In this document: in pieces, positions 10,088 through 15,844 of the stretch
Numbering within the stretch: the stretch's first letter is position 1
Layout: each line of letters opens with the position of its first letter
NCBI RefSeq assembly: GCF_023973825.1
Contig: NW_027122949.1
Span: forward strand, 1-15,844
Length of the DNA: 15,844 bases
DNA from: Plasmodium brasilianum
Lineage: Eukaryota; Apicomplexa; Aconoidasida; Haemosporida; Plasmodiidae
Direction: 5' to 3'
Translations under genes and position numbers: made by a program
Notes under the pieces: generated by a model
Told to the model about the DNA's origin: nothing
The model's input: the letters and a program-made list of their open reading frames with translations, nothing else
Databases searched by the model: none

Positions 10088-10979
10088 TTATTCTGTTATC
10101 AATTTAATTTTATGACATTTTTCATTTTTTCTTAATATCTTATAAGTAGCTATTGTAACTAGGATAGCTAACATAAGGAAAGTTACTGCAAATAATAATA
10201 TAAAAGTATGCCCTTCATTCTTTAAACCTAATAAGCTACTGAGGTATTTTAAAATCATAGCATTTATTTCAGTTCTATTATCTGGTGTAGTTGCAGGTAT
10301 CAACTTAAATTGACCTAGCATGGGTAATCCTGTTCCCAAAATAAAAAAAAAAAAAAAAAATAGCAACTATATATCCATAATTTTTAAATTTCATTTTTTT
10401 TAAAGCTATATCGCGAATTCTCCTATTTTTTTCAAGATAAGTATCATAATCTTTTTTTTTTACCCATTTCTTTTGAAAATGGAAATGTTTTCCGTCAAAC
10501 ATTCCATTATTATAATCTATAACTTCTGTATAGTATTGTGCCTTATTTAATAAACTTTTGATTGATTGTTTATTTTTTTCTTTATTTCTTCTTTTATTAT
10601 TAGTTATAATTATTTTTTCGTGTTCTCCCTTATATGGTAAATCTTTTAAAACTAAAACATTTGAATCCTTATCATTATTATATTTTGCCAATAATCTACA
10701 ACTTCTTTTATCTAATTTTTCCAAAGAATTGCTATCCTTACTCAAAGATTTGTTAAACATGTTCTAAAGAAAAAAAAATAATAACGTAAATATTTATTAT
10801 GTAAGAAATATATAATTCATGCAAAGAAACAGTATTAATAAAAACAAAATACGTAAAATATGAATAAATATTCTTATATAAAAGTATTATATAACATTAT
10901 GGTTAAAAAGGAATATCCAAGACAAAAGGATAAATGCATCAATTTTAATAAATAAGAGTAACAAATTTTTATAATACAT
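10088..10979 (-). pseudogene. fam-l/fam-m-type exported protein gene, frameshifted in a homopolymer
   Basis: On the minus strand, exon 1 is 10979-10896 and encodes 28 residues (MYYKNLLLLFIKI..., W21). The intron is 10895-10764 (132 nt, weak donor GTTATA, acceptor CTTTAG). Exon 2 is 10763-10088. The export-type motif RSCRLLAK is at residues 48-55. AQYYTEVIDY, MFDGKHFHFQKK and KKKDYD show the same subtype as gene 1. The reading frame breaks inside the first transmembrane segment, at a run of 18 A on the plus strand (10343-10360). Upstream of it the frame runs to a stop near 10305. Downstream, the frame one base on continues with ILGTGLPMLG, a second transmembrane segment and the usual NEKCHKIKLITE-type end. 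Removing one base from the run would give about 252 aa, close to the family size. It may be a recent pseudogene or an assembly error in an intact gene. Confidence 0.85.
10343..10360. repeat. Poly-A run (18) at the frameshift of gene 3
   Basis: Eighteen A in a row on the plus strand encode phenylalanines in the first transmembrane segment of gene 3. The two halves of the gene are in frame only if the run is one base shorter or two longer. Runs of this length are prone to polymerase slippage and to sequencing error. Confidence 0.9.
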
Positions 10980-11430
10980 TATATAGTTATACAATAGTCT
11001 AATATATTCAATAGGCAAAAAAATTATTCGTAAAAAATGTATTTCTAATGATAATATGGAAAATATATTTTTAAAATTTAACTTTATAATTGCTTCGTAA
11101 ATACTTAATTAAATATATATAAATGTATTTCTTTTCACAAGAACAATGAAATATATCTTTAAAAATATAAAACACAGTTTTATCTTAATATTAATCGGAA
11201 AAGTAACTAAGGTACAATAAAATGAAATAACATTAATTCATTCATAAACTTTCAAAATATATAATTACTTAATGTAATACACTAATTAAATTTTTTTTTT
11301 ATTATATTTTTAAGAATTTGCTAATAAAAAAAATATGTTATATATTATTTCATTGATATAGTGGATTTATATGTAGAAGGGAATATATAGAATATATAGA
11401 ATATATATATATTATATTTCTCTACATATT
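10980..11430 (-). promoter_or_regulatory. 5' flank of gene 3
   Basis: No gene is visible here. On the minus strand, a TTGAATATATTA-type segment (about 11013-11000) lies close to the start codon, as in genes 1 and 4. Around 11131-11175 an ATTTTTAAAG...GTGAAA...AAATACAT segment resembles the corresponding part of the gene 1 flank. The outer end is the TATATTC repeat block listed separately. Promoter role is inferred from position. Confidence 0.45.
11371..11430 (-). repeat. Upstream TATATTC-type repeat block of gene 3
   Basis: On the plus strand three GAATATATA units occur in a row (11381-11408), then AT repeats and ATTTCTCTACATATT. Read on the strand of gene 3 this is AATATGTAGAGAAATATAAT followed by TATATTC units, closely similar to 8-60 upstream of gene 1. 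It lies about 392-451 bp before the start codon. Confidence 0.6.
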
Positions 11431-14288
11431 AAAATAATAAATGATCATTCTAAAGATTTTATCTTATATTTTTAATTTTATAATCATCATATTATAAAAT
11501 AATTTGTTGTAAATTTCTTCGAACTTATTAATTATTATAAAATAATAATTATAATATCTATAATGGTACTAATAAATAAAAAAAGTAATGTTATGTATAA
11601 GGCTTTTTATCAAATTATATATAACACGCCCATTAGTTAATACTTGCTCATATGAGTTTTTTTTATTGCATATATTATATTTAAAAATAACAAGTTATAT
11701 CATATTATCTAATCTATTAAGACACTTATTGTTAAGTGAAATAAAGATATATATTTTATTCATTATCTAGTATTTAAAAATATTATCTTCAGTTAAATTA
11801 AAATAATACCAACTATTTCTAAATGAAATGTTTAAATATATAAATTTAATTAATTTTTTTATTTAAAAATAAATATATTTACAAGAAATATTAATATAAT
11901 AGAACATAATAAAAAAAAAAGTATATTAAAAGTAAACTAGCATAGAAATATTATATTCAATTGTGTTAATTTTAATATACTAAAGATAATATGTATTTAC
12001 AAATAAGAATAATATATGGGTGTAATATATGTATAACAAATAAGAAGAATGACGAAATTATATACTTATATATATAATATAGTAATTTTTATGTTCACAA
12101 TTTTAAAAATAAGATATTATTTTTTATTTATTCTTTTACTAATACATAATGTCAAGAACATTATTTAGAACATTAATAAAACAATGTACTTAAATAAATA
12201 TAATTTTGATAAAAAAGGTTTTAGAAAAAAAAATATGGTGAGTTCAGATATTTCTGTTCATTTTGTATTATAACTGAATATTTGGTAATTATAAAAATAT
12301 TATGTTTACACAATATTATTGTAATAATATATTATTAAATTATTTTATTTTTCACCTAAGATATTACACTTTTATGGAAATAATTAAGAAAGTTTAAAAA
12401 AGTAAAAATAATTAAATTTAAAATTCTATATATTATTAAAAATTAATTTACAAAGAATAATATTATTTCGCTTTTATTATTTAAAATTTTTTATAGTGTT
12501 TTATTGATTCTTATAAATTTTTTTATTTAATTACACTTTTTTGTTTCTGTAATTTGATTCTTTCACATTTTTACTCACAGTAATTATTTCTATATAAAAT
12601 ATATGTAAATGCATTTTAGTAGTTTTAAATAAAACATATATAATGATTAAAAAAAACAAAAATACATATATACAATAAAATAATTCTAAATGTTTGCTTA
12701 TATAAAGAATTTATTATTGTTAGATAAGTTCATTGTTACTAAACTTATATTTGGCGTATATATTATTAATTGCGCATATATATTTTTCTAAATTTTCCAC
12801 ATTTTTGTAAAATTAAAGTATTATGTATAAATAGTTCCCATTTTTATAATATATTCAATTTTCTACTTATTAAATTACTATATCATGAATTGTTTTATAT
12901 GTATTCGTATTAATCTTGCAATGATTTGTACATTTAAGTGTATATTTAAAATAATTTTTATTTCTTCATTTTTTTAAATATATCATTTACATTCATATAT
13001 TATATTCTTAATATATTTTTTCAATGTTATTCCATATATAGAAATTTATTACCGTTCTTTTAAAATTTTTGTCTAAGACATAATAAAAAGTTTTTAATAT
13101 TTATCGAGAAGAAATTAAGTGTATAATTCATGAATAATTTGTAATACATTAACGTACTTATTATAAAAATGTTACATTGTTTAATTTATTCTGTTAGAAA
13201 TTGAACATTAATATATTTACGTAATAATATATATCTAATTTATTATTCTAGATGAATAAAATTTTATGATTTCATTCATGTCATTTTTCTTATATTATAA
13301 TTTAGATTTATATCTGTTTCTTTATTAACAGTTATCTTTCTACTTGATTAAAAGTATTCTATAACTCTGTGTTCGTAGTTTGTATAAGTTTACGAGCATT
13401 TATACATGTTGTGGGAAAAAATATTGTGTCATTTTAATTTTTTCTTTATAATTTATACTTGACGATAACGGAATAGTGCATTTACATAAAAACTTAACTT
13501 ATTTATAAATTATTTTTAAATTATAATCGTTTTACGTACATATGCCTTTTCCATGTTTTTATTTTAATATATAGTATACTAATAAAAAAACGCATATATT
13601 AATTCTTGCATACAAAATTTGATTCTTTATTTAATTCACTCTTAGATAATTCTTCATTTCGTATTAAAATATTTTTCTGTTAAATAGGAACTTTCATATA
13701 TAAAAATGTAACTTTTACAGTTTATTTTAAGGAAAAAAAAAAAAATAATATATATATATATCCATGAAAAAAAAAATATTAATATGGTATTATAAAATAT
13801 ATAACAAGATATATAATTTTTCAAAATAAAAAGTATAGTAGATATTTTTAATTGTACCAAAAAATAATAATATTACAGAGGAATATGAAAAATAATATAA
13901 AGTATCACTAATGGTTTAAATACAAATTAACACAAGACTTATATTAAATTATATGAATTGTTTTATCTTATTCTTATTATTACTCAAATCTTATATTTTT
14001 CATAGTAATGTACTTATATAAAAAAATATATTCAATCATATTATTTAACTAAGTTTGAAAAATACATAAAATTCAACATTTAAAAACATGAAATAATTCA
14101 AATTCATAAAAAGAGAGAGAACATATTTTTTAACTATTTTGCACAAAAAAGACATGTGAGAGTAGGGGCATTTGTAATATTTAAGCAGATATCTATATGA
14201 TAAATAAGTACTTAACTAATGATATTATGTTTGCTATTTTTTACTAAAATATTCTTTACAGAAAGAAACGTATATTTTACTACTTGTT
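11431..14288. other. Gene-free AT-rich intergenic stretch (2.9 kb)
   Basis: I see no gene. Open stretches at 11588-11770 (+) and 13654-13860 (-) are made of I, L, Y, F, N and K codons, include runs translated from (TA)n and poly-A, and have no family signature. Somewhat less AT-rich islands occur at 13370-13495 and 14135-14190 without recognisable content. The last bases, next to gene 4, belong to its 3' flank: TCTTTCTGTAAAGA on the minus strand at 14266-14253, resembling TTTTTCTGTAAGGA at 1336-1349 downstream of gene 1. Confidence 0.6.
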
Positions 14289-15284
14289 TTACCTTTTCCT
14301 AAACTTAATTTTTTCATATTTCTTAACCTTCTTATGATAATAAAACACTCCTGATATAATTGTGAAACCTAAAATAAAGAACGCTGAGAAGTATATTAGG
14401 AAGCTAATAAAACCAAATACATAATCACTTCCATCTTTTAACACCTTCTGCTGTCCTTCTTTTAATACAGTCTTCACCCATGTATTTTTTACTTTTCCCA
14501 TAGATTCGGTAAACGAACTTAAAAAAGATGATTTCAACCAATTATGAAAAGAATTGTACCATAAACTTCCAGCGTACAAATTTAATATTTTAAATAACCC
14601 CCCTCTTAAGCCATAACCACCATAAAAATCTAAAGATAATGATAACAACAAGAACAACATTACAGGTAAAACAAGCCGTAATGCAAATTTTTTGAATATT
14701 ATTTTTTTATATGTTTTATCACTAATTGTCCTGCTGTTTTGAAGAAAATCCATGTAATCGAGTTCCTTGAATATTTTTTTTTCCATATGAGAATATCTTT
14801 TTGTTTCAAATACACAATATTTACCTCTCTTATCTGGTTTATGTCCTCTAGAATTATTCAACGCATTTCTACATATTTGCTTGTTTTTTGCTACAACACT
14901 TTCATTATAGGTTACATCTCTTTTCTCGTTTACTATATTATTTGGTAAATCTCCTTTTAAACATAAAACATAAGAATCATTATTCTTTTTATATTTTGCC
15001 AGTAATCTATAAGTTATTGAATCTAATTTTCTAGCATATTCGCAGTTTTCATCTATATATTTGTTAAACATACACTAAAAAAAAAGTAAATATTTATTAC
15101 TAAATCATGTATAATATCATTATAAAATACAGTATTAATAAAAATAAATCACTGAGACTATTCATAGTAAAAATTTTCTTAAATAATATAATTATATTAC
15201 ATCATTGTTAAAATGGCATGCCCAATTTAAAACGATAAATGCAGCAATTATAATAAATAAGAGTGACTTAGTTTTTTTTTCCAT
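14289..15284 (-). CDS. fam-l/fam-m-type exported protein, second subtype (two exons, 289 aa)
   Basis: On the minus strand, exon 1 is 15284-15201 and encodes 28 residues (MEKKTKSLLFIIIAAF..., then W21-A-C-H-F). The intron is 15200-15075 (126 nt, donor GTAATA, acceptor TTTTTAG), phase 0. Exon 2 is 15074-14289. The export-type motif is ITYRLLAK (residues 48-55); the first arginine of the R-x-Y-R-L-L pattern is replaced by I. The second-half signature is FETKRYSHMEKKIFKELDY, MDFLQNSRTISDKTYKKI and ALRLVLP. Transmembrane segment 1 is at about 158-179. A loop of roughly 65 residues follows with W-Y-N-S-F-H-N-W and V-L-K-E-G. Transmembrane segment 2 is at about 247-270, and the very basic tail ends YEKIKFRKR. 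The long loop between the membrane segments separates this subtype from genes 1 and 3. Intact, without breaks. Export to the infected red cell is expected; function is unknown. Confidence 0.92.
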
Positions 15285-15341
15285 ATTATATATATTTAAT
15301 ACTATAATATATTCAGTATAGTATAAATTAACCGTAATAGA

Positions 15342-15363
15342 ATAATCTTTTGATGACAAAGGA
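15342..15363 (-). promoter_or_regulatory. Proximal upstream box shared by genes 4 and 2
   Basis: Read on the minus strand this is CCTTTGTCATCAAAAGATTA. The corresponding segment upstream of gene 2 is CCTTGTCGTTGAAAGAATAT (6559-6540). Both end 57-60 bp from the start codon. The two genes differ strongly in their C-terminal halves, so similarity here may reflect function or old duplication. No known transcription factor site is claimed. Confidence 0.35.
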
Positions 15364-15668
15364 TTATACTTGTATTTTAATAAATCTTTTTTATTAATAT
15401 TTTGTAAATAATATATATATAACTATACATTCTTTTTACGACAAACACAATAAAAGGTAAGATTTAAAATATATAAAAATAATTTTACCTAATTTTATGT
15501 TAATGTAAGAAAGTAATTTAAAAATAAAATATTTTGCTCCTTTCAAAAATATTCAAAATACATAAAACGATTTTTAATATATTAGACTAATTTAATAATT
15601 TTTGTATTAAAACGTTCAAAACTTAAAATGAAATATGACTTCTTAGTATTTACACGTATTAAATTTAT

Positions 15669-15735
15669 GTAGAATACAGAATGTATAGAATATATAGAAT
15701 ATAGATATTATTGAATATATAGAATGTATTTGCAA
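15669..15735 (-). repeat. Upstream TATATTC-type repeat block of gene 4
   Basis: On the plus strand, variants of (T)ATAGAA recur about every 9-10 bases: AGAATACAGAATGTATAGAA, then TATATAGAATATAG and GAATATATAGAATG. On the gene strand this reads as ATTCTATATATTC units. It sits about 385-450 bp upstream of the start codon, the same distance as the blocks of genes 1 and 3. Confidence 0.6.
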
Positions 15736-15844
15736 ATATATTAACACAGTAATTGATATTATTAAAGATATTTTACATTAATAATTTGTATATTGTAAAA
15801 AATTTTATTTTTCAATGAGGGTTATTTTTTAAAATATCATTTAT

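Larger units (their letters stand above)
15285..15844 (-). promoter_or_regulatory. 5' flank of gene 4
   Basis: No gene is visible to the end of the window. On the minus strand, TGAATATATTATAG lies about 30-45 bp before the start codon, CCTTTGTCATCAAAAGATTA about 58-79 bp before it (15363-15342), and the TATATTC repeat block about 390-450 bp before it. Each has a counterpart upstream of at least one other family member in this window. Confidence 0.45.

Noticed and set aside
10558..10767. 69-codon plus-strand frame opposite gene 3
   Set aside because: It overlaps the N-terminal part of exon 2 of gene 3 on the other strand and is a by-product of its codons.
11588..11770. 60-codon plus-strand frame
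   Set aside because: Low-complexity hydrophobic translation of AT-rich DNA without any family feature.
13654..13860. 68-codon minus-strand frame
   Set aside because: Its middle is translated from poly-A and (TA)n runs; not credible as a protein.
14739..14948. 69-codon plus-strand frame opposite gene 4
   Set aside because: Antisense shadow of a well-supported exon.

Overview
The window looks like a piece of subtelomere from a human-type malaria parasite, most probably Plasmodium malariae or its near-identical simian form P. brasilianum. It is nuclear eukaryotic DNA: extremely AT-rich, full of poly-A/T runs and AT microsatellites, with sparse genes that each carry one short phase-0 intron. 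There are no ribosome-binding sites, operons, tRNAs, rRNAs or mobile elements. The species call rests on the genes. All four belong to the two-exon family of small exported proteins (fam-l/fam-m and relatives, the type with a DUF3671-like N-terminal half) that is hugely expanded in P. malariae subtelomeres. I recognise the family, but I cannot say reliably from memory which C-terminal type carries the letter l and which m, so I leave the letters open and gene symbols blank.

Layout. Gene 1 (455-1313, +) is an intact fam-l/fam-m-type gene. A 4.3 kb gene-free stretch follows (1314-5638). Gene 2 (5639-6481, -) has the same N-terminal half but a different C-terminal half. After another gene-poor stretch, a degraded fragment at about 9119-9382 (+) reads like the 3' end of a pir-type gene. 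Gene 3 (10088-10979, -) is a close relative of gene 1, broken by a one-base shift in an 18-base homopolymer. After a 3.3 kb gene-free stretch comes gene 4 (14289-15284, -), which has the second classic C-terminal type. The three minus-strand genes are spaced almost evenly (start codons 4.5 and 4.3 kb apart), which suggests a tandem array.

In all four genes the first exon, 84-87 nt and too short to stand out on its own, was found by hand. It encodes a 28-29 residue hydrophobic leader starting M-x-x-K and containing a W near residue 21. An intron of 126-132 nt follows. The second exon carries a conserved Y/C-R-L-L-A/T-K export-type motif at residues 51-56 and then two transmembrane segments. 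The proteins are expected to enter the secretory pathway and be exported to the infected red cell; their molecular function is unknown.

The genes do not form a pathway; they are paralogous members of a variable surface/exported repertoire. The most informative non-coding signal is that their flanks are related too. A TATATTC-rich repeat block lies about 390-450 bp upstream of the start codons of genes 1, 3 and 4 (weakly gene 2), a second box lies 57-79 bp upstream of genes 2 and 4, and 3' flanks are shared between paralogs. I found no evidence of a wholly new system.
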